Below, one piece after another: positions 1 through 8,521 of a stretch of 64,000 bases of DNA. Source of the DNA: Pacificoceanicola sp049341065 (GTDB lineage: Bacteria > Pseudomonadota > Alphaproteobacteria > Rhodobacterales > Rhodobacteraceae); NCBI RefSeq assembly GCF_049341065.1, contig NZ_JBMPIX010000013.1, positions 47,194 through 111,193 on the forward strand, given 5' to 3'. Position numbers and translations under genes: made by a program. The notes beneath the pieces are model-generated. The model saw only the letters and a program-made list of their open reading frames with translations. It was not told the DNA's origin and searched no databases. Each line of letters begins with the position of its first letter. The first letter of the stretch is position 1.

Positions 1-1159
1 TCACCGGCCAGGGCTCGTCATCAGCGGGTTCCTGTGCTTGCAACGAGGCAATCAGGTCCGAAAAGAAGAGGCGGATCAGCGGGGCAAGCGGTCGGATCAT
101 CTCGGATTCGACCACAAGATAGATCGCATGTGGGCGGCGGCGGATATCCCGGAAGGAGAAGTCAGAGGTCGCGGTGGCCGCGTCGATCGCGCGGTTGTCC
201 CAAGTGTCGAGACCCGATGTCATTAGGAGGGAGAGGTAGGAAGTGAGCGTGTCGTTGTTGGTCGACGCCATACGCTCGAAGATCAGTTTGGCCGACTTGT
301 TCTTCACCTCCTGTGAACGCTTCAGGTATTCCTTCTGCTTGTCGCCCCCAGAGGCTGTGATGCGATAGATCTCGCCGATGGTCGGCACGCCCCGCTCGAA
401 GGCCAGAAGGCCGGCCGCCACGAAGAGGTCGATACCCCCGGCCAAAAGCCCGCTCAGCTTTTCGTTGTCGGTTTGCAGGAAGAGCTTCGCGGTGAGTTTC
501 AGCTCCATCTGCTGCCGGTCGGGGTTGGTCATGGCAGCAATGCGCGCCAGCGGATTATAGCGATGTGTCGGTCGGTCCCAGTCGGTCGGCGCGAAGCGGA
601 AAACCTTGTCCCCCATGCTGGCGCGGAAGCGCGAGGTCTCGCGGAAGTTCTCACCTTTCACGTCGAGCACCACAGCCGAGCCCTTGTAGGTCAGAAGGTT
701 CGGGATCACGAAGCCCACGCCCTTGCCGCGGCCTGTAGGCGCCACGATCAGCGCGTGGGGGAAGGTTTTTGAGACAAGGAACGGGCGCCTGGATTTCGGG
801 GAGCCAAGCTTGCCCAGAAGGAAGCCGCCGCCGGGCTTGGCAAAGAAACCGTTCCTCTTGATCTCGCTACGGGTCTGCCAATGCGTCGTCCCGAAGCGAG
901 TCAATGCATCCCCCAGAAGCGTGACGCTCAGCATCAGCGATGTCAGGCCGAAGCCGCCAAGGATGAGGTTCACCCAGAGGAAGTCCTTCGGCGCAGACTG
1001 AGACAGACCCCGATATTCGCGGGCAAGTAGGGTGACGTCGAAGCGCGTGGGCGAAAGCCCATAGCGGAACATGACGAACCCGGTCGCCACGACATAGCCC
1101 ATGGCGAGGCCGACCAGCACGAGGCTCAGCACACCAAGGGCGATCTTGCCTTTATCCAT
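1..1159 (-). CDS. VirD4/TraG-type conjugative coupling protein (C-terminus beyond the window)
   Basis: Reading the minus strand from the ATG at 1159 gives an open frame of 386 residues that runs off the left edge. The protein opens with two membrane segments (about residues 7-30 and 60-82), followed by a Walker A motif PTGRGKG at about 141-147 and the strand VVLDVKGE after it. This is the TraG/VirD4 arrangement: an inner-membrane ATPase that hands the relaxase-bound DNA strand to the type IV secretion channel. It overlaps the stop of the relaxase gene by 8 bp, so the two are translationally coupled. The family call is firm; VirD4 versus TraG naming is not resolved, and the C-terminal part is not visible. 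Confidence 0.93.
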   Translation of the reverse strand, partial: MDKGKIALGVLSLVLVGLAMGYVVATGFVMFRYGLSPTRFDVTLLAREYRGLSQSAPKDFLWVNLILGGFGLTSLMLSVTLLGDALTRFGTTHWQTRSEIKRNGFFAKPGGGFLLGKLGSPKSRRPFLVSKTFPHALIVAPTGRGKGVGFVIPNLLTYKGSAVVLDVKGENFRETSRFRASMGDKVFRFAPTDWDRPTHRYNPLARIAAMTNPDRQQMELKLTAKLFLQTDNEKLSGLLAGGIDLFVAAGLLAFERGVPTIGEIYRITASGGDKQKEYLKRSQEVKNKSAKLIFERMASTNNDTLTSYLSLLMTSGLDTWDNRAIDAATATSDFSFRDIRRRPHAIYLVVESEMIRPLAPLIRLFFSDLIASLQAQEPADDEPWPV

Positions 1160-3500
1160 GGGTGATCCCCTTCTCGCCATGGGCCGCGGCGTGGCGCGCG
1201 CGCTGCGCCTCGATCTGCTCTTCGGCCAATGCATCGAGAACGCGCTCCATCGCCGGGCCGTGCGCAGTGACCTCGCTGCTCTGGAGATAGGTCCTGCCGA
1301 GCTCCAGCTGGCGCAGCGGATCCTCGGTGAACTGGTCGAGGACTTCTGCGTTGCCAGCCCGCAGCGCGTCGATTGCGTCGGGGCTTAGACGTTCGTTGAC
1401 CTGCCGGACGATGTCCTGCTGCACTGACTCGGAGAGCGGGCCCTCGATGTCGTTGTTTCGCACAAAGGCCATGACTGTTGGCGCGGTCTCTTCCAGATAG
1501 CGGCGCTCGGCGTAGTCTTCTCGCGCCTTGTCCTCGATCTCGAAACTGCGCTCGCTGATATAGGCACGCGACGCGCCGAGCGAACGAAGGTGGTTGATTT
1601 CGTCCTGGACGGCCTGCCCGAATTCATCATCCGGCATCTCCGTGCGATAGCGGGCGAGGGTGCGGAGCTCTTCGGTGATCGGACCGAGATGATCCGAAGG
1701 ATCCCGCAACGCGAGGTCCATGTCGCCAGCATGAAGCGTGCGGTCCTGTTCCGATACCGCGTATTGCGGCGGCTTTTGGCTGTCAGTCATCTGGTCCCAG
1801 GCCATCGACGCCAGTTCGGCATGTTGCGGCGATTTCTGCGCGTAGGCATCGAACGCGGCGCGGGCCTCTTCCACCTCCACGGCGCCTACCCGCCGCACCG
1901 ACGGGTCGTCGGAGAACGGATGATCGAAATCCGTCCGGCGGAACTGCGCCACCAGCGCCCTGAACGCCTGCCGCTCCGATGGGGCAAAAATGTCGGACCC
2001 GTCTTGCGCGAGATCACTCCCAGGTGTCGTCAACCGCTCACCAAGCGCTGCCTCAGCGTCATCCACCTCGTCGACCTCGGTTGGCGCGCGCAGGACGCGT
2101 ACATCGGTCAGAACATCGCCCAACCGAACATGCACGGCTTCCAGCCGGTCGAGCGCGTCTCCCCGGTCCGCAGATTTCTCCAGATCGAGGTCGCTTGCTT
2201 TGGCAATCGCTTGTAGGTCCTGTGCCAGCCACTGGCGTTCCAATGCGGCATTGCCTGCCCCTTCCCGCAGGCGCGCGGCCACAGCCTCGGCATCGATGCC
2301 TGTGCCTTGCAACGCCTCGGCCAGCTTTGGTGCCACCTCTCCATCGTCAAGACGCGCGAGGTGATCTTCACTTAAGTTCGGCCTTGCATAGATGCCGTCC
2401 CGGGACGGGGCATCGATCAGGGCGGCGGAGCGATCCCCGAGCGGGTTCAAATGCGCGACCGAGGCCAGAACGTCGGTCAGCTTGCGCTCGATCACCGGCC
2501 TCTCGGCCGCCGGCGCTCTGTCGATCGCCGCCTCGATCTGGCGAATGTTCTGAGAAAACTCGGTGATCAACGTGTCGAACGCTGCTTGGTCTTGGGACAT
2601 GTAGATGGCTCCGTCAGATTGAATCTGACCGCCACTGGCAAGGATGGTGCTGGCCCTCTCGAGCGCCTCGGCCACGTCTTCGAAATTCGAACGTGACGCC
2701 TCCGCCGCCAGCCCGCGGTAGATCAACGCATTGTGCCTGACGGTTTCCAGAGCGGCCGCCAGGTCAGCGCCGGTTCTCTGGCGCTCGATAGGGGGACGGC
2801 CCTCGTCGCGGGCCTTATAGATTTCATCGATCTCGGCGCGGTAGGTCGTGACGCCACGATCCAGACGACGCGTCGCTTCAAGGCGGATCCCATGAACTTG
2901 GGCCGCCTCGACCATCGCCTCGCGAAAGGCGTCGTAGTTGAAGTGATGATCCTTCCCGAGAAAGAACATTTCGCCATCCTTGCTGCGGCGGTTCAGAACG
3001 ATATGCGCATGTGGATGCGCGCGATCTTGGTGTATTGCAGCAATATAGTCGAATTGCGACCCCTCACCTTGAAAGAACTTCTCGCAGACCGCCTGGGTGA
3101 TATCGCGCACCTCTTCACCCCTGGTCCCAACCGGGAATGCCATCAGCAGATGCGACGTATGGCCAAGCTTGGGGCTGTAGCGCTCGTTCCACTGGTTCTC
3201 GAACCGCCGCGCCACTCGGTTGATCTCGGCTTCCGAGAGCTGCTTCTTCCCGTCATGGGTGCCGCGGCTGTCGAGGATATGGGTCGACTTTGTCGTGAGA
3301 TATGTGAGCTGCGCCCTTAGCTGCGCCCCGGTGTGGCAGCCCCCTTTCGAGATGGCCTTGAAGATCGCTGGCGAATAACCGCGCGCGGCCCGCACCATCT
3401 GCGCGCCCTTGGAAAGCCCCTGCCAGGATCCCGAAACTCGGCTCCAGCCGCGGTCAAAGAGCGCCGAGTCGATGCCACGGACCGGGTCACTCCGCGCCAT
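1152..3500 (-). CDS. VirD2/MOB-P type relaxase (conjugal nickase)
   Basis: 782 residues. The N-terminal 250 residues are the relaxase domain: a candidate catalytic tyrosine in LTYLTTKS (Tyr67) and the metal-binding histidine motif H157-Q-D159 ... H162-P-H164-A-H166. Relaxases of this class cut one strand at oriT and stay covalently bound to its 5' end. The long, acidic, helix-rich remainder probably contacts the secretion channel. The start chosen is the second of two close ATGs (3506 and 3500), because GGGAGGG lies six bases before it; this start overlaps the stop of the upstream MobC-like gene by 14 bp. Upstream in-frame codons up to 3632 are antisense-like composition and are left out. Confidence 0.93.
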   Translation of the reverse strand: MARSDPVRGIDSALFDRGWSRVSGSWQGLSKGAQMVRAARGYSPAIFKAISKGGCHTGAQLRAQLTYLTTKSTHILDSRGTHDGKKQLSEAEINRVARRFENQWNERYSPKLGHTSHLLMAFPVGTRGEEVRDITQAVCEKFFQGEGSQFDYIAAIHQDRAHPHAHIVLNRRSKDGEMFFLGKDHHFNYDAFREAMVEAAQVHGIRLEATRRLDRGVTTYRAEIDEIYKARDEGRPPIERQRTGADLAAALETVRHNALIYRGLAAEASRSNFEDVAEALERASTILASGGQIQSDGAIYMSQDQAAFDTLITEFSQNIRQIEAAIDRAPAAERPVIERKLTDVLASVAHLNPLGDRSAALIDAPSRDGIYARPNLSEDHLARLDDGEVAPKLAEALQGTGIDAEAVAARLREGAGNAALERQWLAQDLQAIAKASDLDLEKSADRGDALDRLEAVHVRLGDVLTDVRVLRAPTEVDEVDDAEAALGERLTTPGSDLAQDGSDIFAPSERQAFRALVAQFRRTDFDHPFSDDPSVRRVGAVEVEEARAAFDAYAQKSPQHAELASMAWDQMTDSQKPPQYAVSEQDRTLHAGDMDLALRDPSDHLGPITEELRTLARYRTEMPDDEFGQAVQDEINHLRSLGASRAYISERSFEIEDKAREDYAERRYLEETAPTVMAFVRNNDIEGPLSESVQQDIVRQVNERLSPDAIDALRAGNAEVLDQFTEDPLRQLELGRTYLQSSEVTAHGPAMERVLDALAEEQIEAQRARHAAAHGEKGITHG

Positions 3501-4074
3501 TCTCATCCCTCCCGGCGAGGCCCGCCAGGGCTGAGCTGATCTCAAGGTCCAGCACGCTGCGACGCGCACGCGACATTTCCTGGACCTGGTCGGCCAGATC
3601 GAAGACCAGACCCGCAAGGGCGCGGACGTCACGGTGACTTGAGGCCGGGTAGGACAGTCTCTCGCCCCGCACCTTGGCCTCGTTCAGACGTCGCGCGATC
3701 TGGTTCACGTTGTTGCCAACCCGGTTGAGCGCGGCGCCGAGGCTGCGCAGCTCGTCGCACAACTCGTCGTCGGGCATGAAGACACCTTCGGCCGCCAGCA
3801 TCAGGCGGCGCATGGCATCCGAGCGGTGCGCAATCCCGCGCCGCGACAGCGCCGCGTCGAACCGGCGCAGGTCGTCGTCCGAGACCCGGATCCCCACAAC
3901 CCGCGATCGGCTGCCGTTCGCTGTCTGACGCTCACCCCAGTGGTTCACCACATTGTAGATCGTCTTCAGGCTGACATCGTAGCGCGCGGCCAACGACGCC
4001 GCGGAGACGCCGTTCCGGCGGTCCTGGGCGATGGTCGAGCGCTCGATCTCTGACAGTCTGCGACGGCGGGGCAT
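3487..4074 (-). CDS. MobC-like relaxosome accessory protein
   Basis: 195 residues from the ATG at 4074. The first 50 residues contain a helix-turn-helix-like stretch (AARYDVSLKTIYNVVNHW). The middle has the MobC-type pattern of plasmid mobilisation proteins: RVSDDDLRRFDAAL, then GAALNRVGNNVNQIARRLNEA. Proteins of this type bind oriT beside the relaxase and help melt the nick site. The gene overlaps the relaxase gene and lies next to the inverted-repeat region at 4109-4358. The frame is open to 4149, but the basic PRRRR start at 4074 gives the more natural protein; its ribosome site (AGGAA, about 13 bases away) is weak, so the exact start is uncertain. Confidence 0.82.
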   Translation of the reverse strand: MPRRRRLSEIERSTIAQDRRNGVSAASLAARYDVSLKTIYNVVNHWGERQTANGSRSRVVGIRVSDDDLRRFDAALSRRGIAHRSDAMRRLMLAAEGVFMPDDELCDELRSLGAALNRVGNNVNQIARRLNEAKVRGERLSYPASSHRDVRALAGLVFDLADQVQEMSRARRSVLDLEISSALAGLAGRDENGAE

Positions 4075-4108
4075 TTTGAAGTTAACGTTCCTATTTCTTG
4101 CCAACTTC

Positions 4109-4358
4109 GTACAAGCCCGCCGACTCCCAACGCAAGTGGAGTCGGCCATAAGGGCTTGTACTCAATGTAGAAAATCGCCCTACAGGGGCGATTTTCCGTC
4201 CTTTGTCAAATGGATCGCGCTTTGCGCTCATTGCACCACGCGATGCGGTCTCTGCATTGCGCATCGCGTCTTTTGCGCCCCGTCTCTTGCACCCTGCAAG
4301 ACGGGTTTTGCCACGTGCTAACCGTCTCGCGTCACCCGCAGAACGCCATACGCGAGAC
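4109..4358. other. Candidate origin of transfer: five successive inverted repeats
   Basis: Non-coding DNA between the divergent mobC-like and virC1-like genes. Seen directly: GTACAAGCCC (4109-4118) pairs with GGGCTTGTAC (4152-4161) around GCCGACTCC/GGAGTCGGC (4119-4127, 4138-4146); GAAAATCGCCC/GGGCGATTTTC (4170-4180, 4186-4196); CGCGATGCG/CGCATCGCG (4239-4247, 4260-4268); a near-perfect CCCGTCTCTTGCA arm pairing downstream with a 2-nt bulge (about 4280-4305); GTCTCGCG/CGCGAGAC (4324-4331, 4351-4358). Position beside relaxase, MobC and VirC genes is what is expected of oriT. The remaining 4359-4626 has no gene; it is the virC1-like promoter side, with short TTTAGC repeats. The nick site cannot be placed. 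Confidence 0.55.
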
Positions 4359-4626
4359 TGCCTCCCGTCGTCTGGAGCGCGCTATCCGTCAACTGCATTC
4401 CGTCCGCAGCACATCGCCAAGTGCATCCCGACATTTGGAGGGTGTGTGGTGCCTCGCGACGAATGCTGAAGGCGCCACGGCAGACGTCGCAGGGTCATCG
4501 CACAACGCCGCCCGCTGCATGCCAAACGCGGGTCGCATCCCGACTTCTGCTTGACCCCTCCGCCTCATGCGTTTAGCGCCACTTTAGCATTATTGTTGCG
4601 ATTCACTATTTTTGCGGAGGATCAGA

Positions 4627-5346
4627 ATGCCGAACGAAAATCTTGTGGTGATCGCAGCGATGGCCCGGAAAGGGGGCAGTGGAAAAACGACGCTTTCGCG
4701 CGCCTTGATCAGCGCCGCGATCGCCGCCGGACGCAGAGTGATGTTGATCGACACGGACAGCACGAGAGTACTCGGGGCCTGGCATGCTCGGGCGCAAGCC
4801 GGTGGGTTGAGTTCGCCGCTTCTCTGCTCGGCCACCGTCGAAAGCGTGGCGGGTGTCGAGGATCAGATCGATCAGGTCTACATGGCAGGCACAGCAGACT
4901 TCATCTTCATCGATACCGCAGGGGTCGGTGCCGAATGGTCAGACGGCATTGCGGTGCTTGCGGACCACATTGTGACGCCCGTCATGCTGTCGACGTCTGA
5001 TTTCGATGTCGGCGCGCAGACGGCTGATTGGTTTGAGAAGCTGAAATCCCGTGTTGACGACCCCTCCAGCCTTCCGCGCCACCACGTCGTCCTCAACATG
5101 GTCGACCCGAAAACAACCCGTGCTGACGCCGCCCTGATTGAAGAAGCGCTCACCCGTTTTCCGGTGATTGAGACCGTCATGATGCGACGAAACACTTACA
5201 AGGAGATGGACCAGAAGGGGCTTCTCCACGCCTTGGCGCTGGAAAAGCAATCTGATCCAAACCCTCTGATGCGTCCACATGTACGTCATGTCGTCGAGGC
5301 GCTCGAGGAGGCGACGGACATCCTCAACAACATTCTTGCTGCGTGA
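4627..5346 (+). CDS. ParA-family ATPase, VirC1-like
   Basis: 239 residues with the deviant Walker A motif K15-GGSGKT of ParA/MinD ATPases and an IDTDS strand after it. The start at 4627 is chosen because GGAGG lies eight bases upstream; the ATG at 4612 lacks this. ParA proteins position plasmids, but a homologue beside a VirD2-type relaxase, followed by the VirC2-like gene 11 bp downstream and flanked by an oriT-like region, is better read as VirC1, which in Agrobacterium brings the relaxosome to the cell pole and stimulates transfer initiation. No ParB gene is seen nearby. Family certain; VirC1 role inferred from context and length. Confidence 0.85.
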   Translation: MPNENLVVIAAMARKGGSGKTTLSRALISAAIAAGRRVMLIDTDSTRVLGAWHARAQAGGLSSPLLCSATVESVAGVEDQIDQVYMAGTADFIFIDTAGVGAEWSDGIAVLADHIVTPVMLSTSDFDVGAQTADWFEKLKSRVDDPSSLPRHHVVLNMVDPKTTRADAALIEEALTRFPVIETVMMRRNTYKEMDQKGLLHALALEKQSDPNPLMRPHVRHVVEALEEATDILNNILAA

Positions 5347-5356
5347 GGACAGTCGA

Positions 5357-5998
5357 TTGCGCAAGAAGATCCCGACCATCACTAGGCCCGACCCAGCCTA
5401 TGCCGCCACCCTGCGACAGGGTGACCGCGAGATTCCCGGGAAGGAAGATGAGGCACAGGTCACAGCAACAAATACAGGCACCCCAGCCGCTGACGTTGAC
5501 GCTGATCGGCACGAGTCAGAGCGTACGCCGGAAGGTGCCATGGCGCCGCACCAAGTCACCGCGGAAAGCTCTGCCCTGCATACCAGCCTGAGAGCTCCCG
5601 TATCGGCGCGAGCTTTGAACCCGACCCGGAAGATCGACATCAGGGTCAACGCACTCGAACGACAGGAAGCAGCGCTGGAGACTTGTGGTGTTGAGCCAGC
5701 ACATGTGGTGCGTGCCGCCCTGCGCCGTGCAGTCAAAGGCTGGCAACTGTCGCCGGTCTTCGCCCCAGTCGCGGAGGAGCGACGCACTCGAAACACGCAG
5801 TGGCAGGCCCGTACATCTCTGGCAGTAGATGCGGCCAGCCTGGGTGTCCTCCTACGGGACCACGACCCCCTCGACGTCTTGAGTAAATGGGCTCTGATCC
5901 GCGGCCAGGTGGAACCACGCATATGGGGCGAGATCGATGCGATCCTTGAAGAAATTGCCATTCGTGCTGCATCGCCGCATGAACCGAACGCGCCGTAA
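5357..5998 (+). CDS. VirC2-like DNA-binding protein (predicted)
   Basis: 213 residues from a TTG at 5357 with GAGGA seven bases upstream; no ATG gives a sensible start. The first 80 residues are low-complexity and polar. The C-terminal half (from KIDIRVNALERQ) looks like the ribbon-helix-helix half of VirC2, and the stretch TSLAVDAASLGVLLRDHDPL resembles the matching segment of Agrobacterium VirC2, which has a similar length and the same order (disordered N-terminus, then RHH repeats). It follows the VirC1-like gene by 10 bp. VirC2 binds DNA beside the transfer origin. The similarity is from memory and pattern only; otherwise it is a conserved partner of the ParA gene. Confidence 0.6.
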   Translation: MRKKIPTITRPDPAYAATLRQGDREIPGKEDEAQVTATNTGTPAADVDADRHESERTPEGAMAPHQVTAESSALHTSLRAPVSARALNPTRKIDIRVNALERQEAALETCGVEPAHVVRAALRRAVKGWQLSPVFAPVAEERRTRNTQWQARTSLAVDAASLGVLLRDHDPLDVLSKWALIRGQVEPRIWGEIDAILEEIAIRAASPHEPNAP

Positions 5999-6158
5999 GA
6001 TACCTATCTGAAAAGACAACTTGCATTTCACCGGTGGATTTCTGCCCACATAGAACAGTTCATCTTGCAGTTGCAGAAACCTAGTCCTAACACCAGCTAA
6101 CAGGAATTTCAGACCTCAGTGGTGACGAGTTACGAGGTCCATTTAGGAGGAACGCATT

Positions 6159-6398
6159 ATGAATACGAAGCCCCGCCTGACTGGCGAACCGATCATGCGC
6201 ATCCTCTGCAAGACATCTGAAAATCTGGTTGGCTACCTTTACCAATGGAACAATGGTGACGTGCAGCCTGCCTGGTTCGACGGCGCCATGGCGGACGTTC
6301 TCTATGAACCATTCATTCAAGCGCCGGAACAAAACCCTGTCGATCCGAAGACCCCCAGACCGCGTCAGCAAGATCTGACGCACCTTGAAAAGGCCTAG
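6159..6398 (+). CDS. Small hypothetical protein
   Basis: 79 residues with a strong ribosome binding site (TTTAGGAGGAAC seven bases before ATG). No recognised domain. The middle is aromatic and mixed charge (LVGYLYQWNNGDVQPAWFDG), the tail proline-rich. It stands alone between the virC-like pair and the fic gene, with 160 bp of non-coding DNA on the left and about 120 bp on the right. Real translation is supported by the ribosome site more than by composition. Confidence 0.55.
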   Translation: MNTKPRLTGEPIMRILCKTSENLVGYLYQWNNGDVQPAWFDGAMADVLYEPFIQAPEQNPVDPKTPRPRQQDLTHLEKA

Positions 6399-6489
6399 CT
6401 CAAGGCCTCGCGTCGGTTTGTGGGTCATACCATCCCGCAGGTCCTTTGAGCGATAGAGTTGACTTCTATGCCTCAGAGGTGATCTAGAT

Positions 6490-6520
6490 ATGAGTTATAG
6501 AAAGGATGTCTATAACTCAT
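6490..6520 (+). promoter_or_regulatory. Palindromic operator over the fic start codon
   Basis: Perfect 11-bp inverted repeat ATGAGTTATAG (6490-6500) and CTATAACTCAT (6510-6520) with a 9-base centre that contains the ribosome site AAAGGA. The right arm ends on the A and T of the fic start codon (ATG at 6519). The Fic protein itself ends in a winged-helix domain, so autorepression is the simplest reading. In RNA the same arms could form a hairpin hiding the ribosome site. Confidence 0.7.
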
Positions 6521-7631
6521 GGCTTGGAACTGGACGCTGCCCGATTGGCCGGATTTCCGGTATGACGCCTCCGCTCTGGAGGCGTTCGAGCAGAAGTTTC
6601 TGCTGTCGTCCGGAGAAATCCTCGGCGCGGTCCATCATGTCAGCCAGCCGGAGCGCGAGCAACTCCGCATCGAACTTCTCAGCGAGGAAGCGATGCAGAC
6701 GAGCGCCATCGAGGGTGAAATCCTCGACCGGCTCAGTGTCCAGTCTTCGCTGCGCCGCCATCTGGGCCTCGATCCGGACAGCTACCCTGCCAAACCGCGC
6801 GAACAGGGCGTCGCGGAAATGATGGTCGACGTCTATTCCAATTTTGCAGAGCCGCTGACCCATGAGACACTGTACCGCTGGCATCGGATGCTACTGTCCC
6901 ATGACCGTCGGTTGGAAATCATCGGGGCCTACCGACAACATGCCGAGGCGATGCAAATCGTTTCCGGCCGCCTTGACCGGCCGACGATCCATTTCGAAGC
7001 GCCGCCCTCGGAGCGGGTCATGCCTGAGATGGAGCGATACGCGGATTGGTTCAACAAGACCGGGCCGGGGGGAGCAGAGCCGCTTCCAGCGCTGACGCGC
7101 GCAGGGCTAAGCCACCTCTATTTCGAGAGCATCCACCCATTCGAAGACGGCAACGGCCGCCTGGGTCGCGCCCTCGCTGAAAAGTCGCTGGCGCAGAACA
7201 TTGGCCAGCCGACCCTCATCTCGCTCGCCTTCACCATCGAGAAGGAGCGCAAGGCATACTACGACCAGCTCGAGCAGCATCAAAAAACGCTCGACGTGAC
7301 CGATTGGCTCGTCTGGTTCGCGGAAGTTGTCTTGAAAGCCCAACAGGTCACACTCGACCGCGTCGGCTTCTTCATCAGCAAGGCACACTTCTACGATCGT
7401 CACAGAGACCACTTGAACGAACGCCAGGCCAAGGCCATCGCTCGAATGTTTCGGGAAGGCCCTGGCGGTTTCAAAGGCGGCCTCAGCGCCGACAACTATC
7501 TCAAGATCACAGGAACTTCACGCGCAACCGCAACCCGCGATCTGCAGGATCTGGTCGAGAAAGGTGCGCTCAGCCGAACTGGAGATCGACGCCATACGAG
7601 GTACTGGCTGAACCTAGATGGGAGAGCGTGA
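6519..7631 (+). CDS. Fic-family AMP transferase with N-terminal inhibitory motif and C-terminal winged helix
   Basis: 370 residues. The Fic core carries the full active motif HPFEDGNGRLGR (206-217): the histidine transfers AMP from ATP to a hydroxyl on a target protein, and the second arginine binds the phosphates. An (S/T)xxxE(G/N) inhibitory motif, TSAIEG (61-66), lies upstream, so this is a class II, self-inhibited Fic protein of the DUF4172 type. The last 80 residues (TGTSRATATRDLQDLVEKGAL) form a winged-helix DNA-binding domain. It is preceded by its own palindrome (6490-6520). No separate antitoxin gene is present, in line with built-in inhibition. Targets unknown; a role in stress or phage response is inference. 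Confidence 0.93.
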   Translation: MAWNWTLPDWPDFRYDASALEAFEQKFLLSSGEILGAVHHVSQPEREQLRIELLSEEAMQTSAIEGEILDRLSVQSSLRRHLGLDPDSYPAKPREQGVAEMMVDVYSNFAEPLTHETLYRWHRMLLSHDRRLEIIGAYRQHAEAMQIVSGRLDRPTIHFEAPPSERVMPEMERYADWFNKTGPGGAEPLPALTRAGLSHLYFESIHPFEDGNGRLGRALAEKSLAQNIGQPTLISLAFTIEKERKAYYDQLEQHQKTLDVTDWLVWFAEVVLKAQQVTLDRVGFFISKAHFYDRHRDHLNERQAKAIARMFREGPGGFKGGLSADNYLKITGTSRATATRDLQDLVEKGALSRTGDRRHTRYWLNLDGRA

Positions 7632-7755
7632 ATGGTTGGTAGAAAGCCCGAGATGTTAACTATTGCCACATACGGCATGACGCGCAGTGCCCAGATTGGA
7701 TGTTCCCTCTTTGTGCCAACCAGCGTAGAGTGGCCGTCAAAAAGGATTGAGCAGG

Positions 7756-8514
7756 ATGGCACAAAAATCTGAAATCGAGTGGACAGACGCGACGTGGAAT
7801 CCCGTTACCGGCTGTACAAAAATCGGTCCGGGCTGCGACAACTGCTATGCGGAACGATTTGCGGAACGGTGGCGTGGTATAGAAGGGCATCCTTACGAAC
7901 AAGGATTTGATCTGCGTCTCTGGCCGTCACGACTTGACCAACCGGCTCGTTGGAAGAAGCCGCGTATGATTTTTGTCAATTCAATGAGCGATCTATTTCA
8001 CAAGGATATTCCGATCAGTCACATCGACGCCGTTTTTGACGCGATGGAGAGGGCCAATTGGCATGTGTATCAGGTTCTCACCAAACGCTCTTCGCTGATG
8101 CGAAACTACGTGAAGAAGAGGTACTCTGGAGAAAAAGTCCCTTCGCACATTTGGCTCGGCGTGTCCGTCGAGGACAGCGCACACAAGAGCCGAATCGAAC
8201 ACCTGCGCCAAATCAACTCAGAAGCGCGATTTATTTCGTTTGAGCCATTGCTTGGCAGGATCGGGAACGTGGATCTGAGTGGCATAGCCTGGGCAATCGT
8301 CGGGGGGGAAAGTGGACCAAAGGCGAGGCCGATGGAACCGTCATGGGCAACAGAATTACGCCTTGCATGTGAAAAATACGACGTTGCATTCTTTTTCAAG
8401 CAGTGGGGGGGAGCCCGTCCAAAGTCTGGCGGACGGCTTCTAGAGGGAGCTGAGTGGAACGGCTTTCCATGGCAGATTGTTCCCAAAGAAATAATGGCAG
8501 AGCTGACGAGTTAG
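7756..8514 (+). CDS. DUF5131 (phage Gp37/Gp68) three-cysteine protein
   Basis: 252 residues. The N-terminus carries the family mark WNPVTGC20-x6-C27-x2-C30-YA, a three-cysteine cluster that recalls radical-SAM iron-sulphur binding, followed by the SMSDLFH segment and a (beta/alpha) pattern ending in FFFKQWGG. The family is found in phages and in mobile defence islands and is commonly paired with the protein encoded just downstream. The ATG at 7756 (after AAAGGATTGAGCAGG) is preferred to the TTG at 7747. Only 7 bp separate it from the TcmP gene. Chemistry and substrate are not established; a nucleic-acid repair or modification role is a guess. Confidence 0.88.
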   Translation: MAQKSEIEWTDATWNPVTGCTKIGPGCDNCYAERFAERWRGIEGHPYEQGFDLRLWPSRLDQPARWKKPRMIFVNSMSDLFHKDIPISHIDAVFDAMERANWHVYQVLTKRSSLMRNYVKKRYSGEKVPSHIWLGVSVEDSAHKSRIEHLRQINSEARFISFEPLLGRIGNVDLSGIAWAIVGGESGPKARPMEPSWATELRLACEKYDVAFFFKQWGGARPKSGGRLLEGAEWNGFPWQIVPKEIMAELTS

Positions 8515-8521
8515 GAACGCG

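Noticed and set aside
4360..4610. Iterons for plasmid replication upstream of the parA/virC1-like gene
   Set aside because: Only loose similarities such as GCATCCCGAC (two copies) and TTTAGC; no regular spacing and no replication initiator gene nearby.
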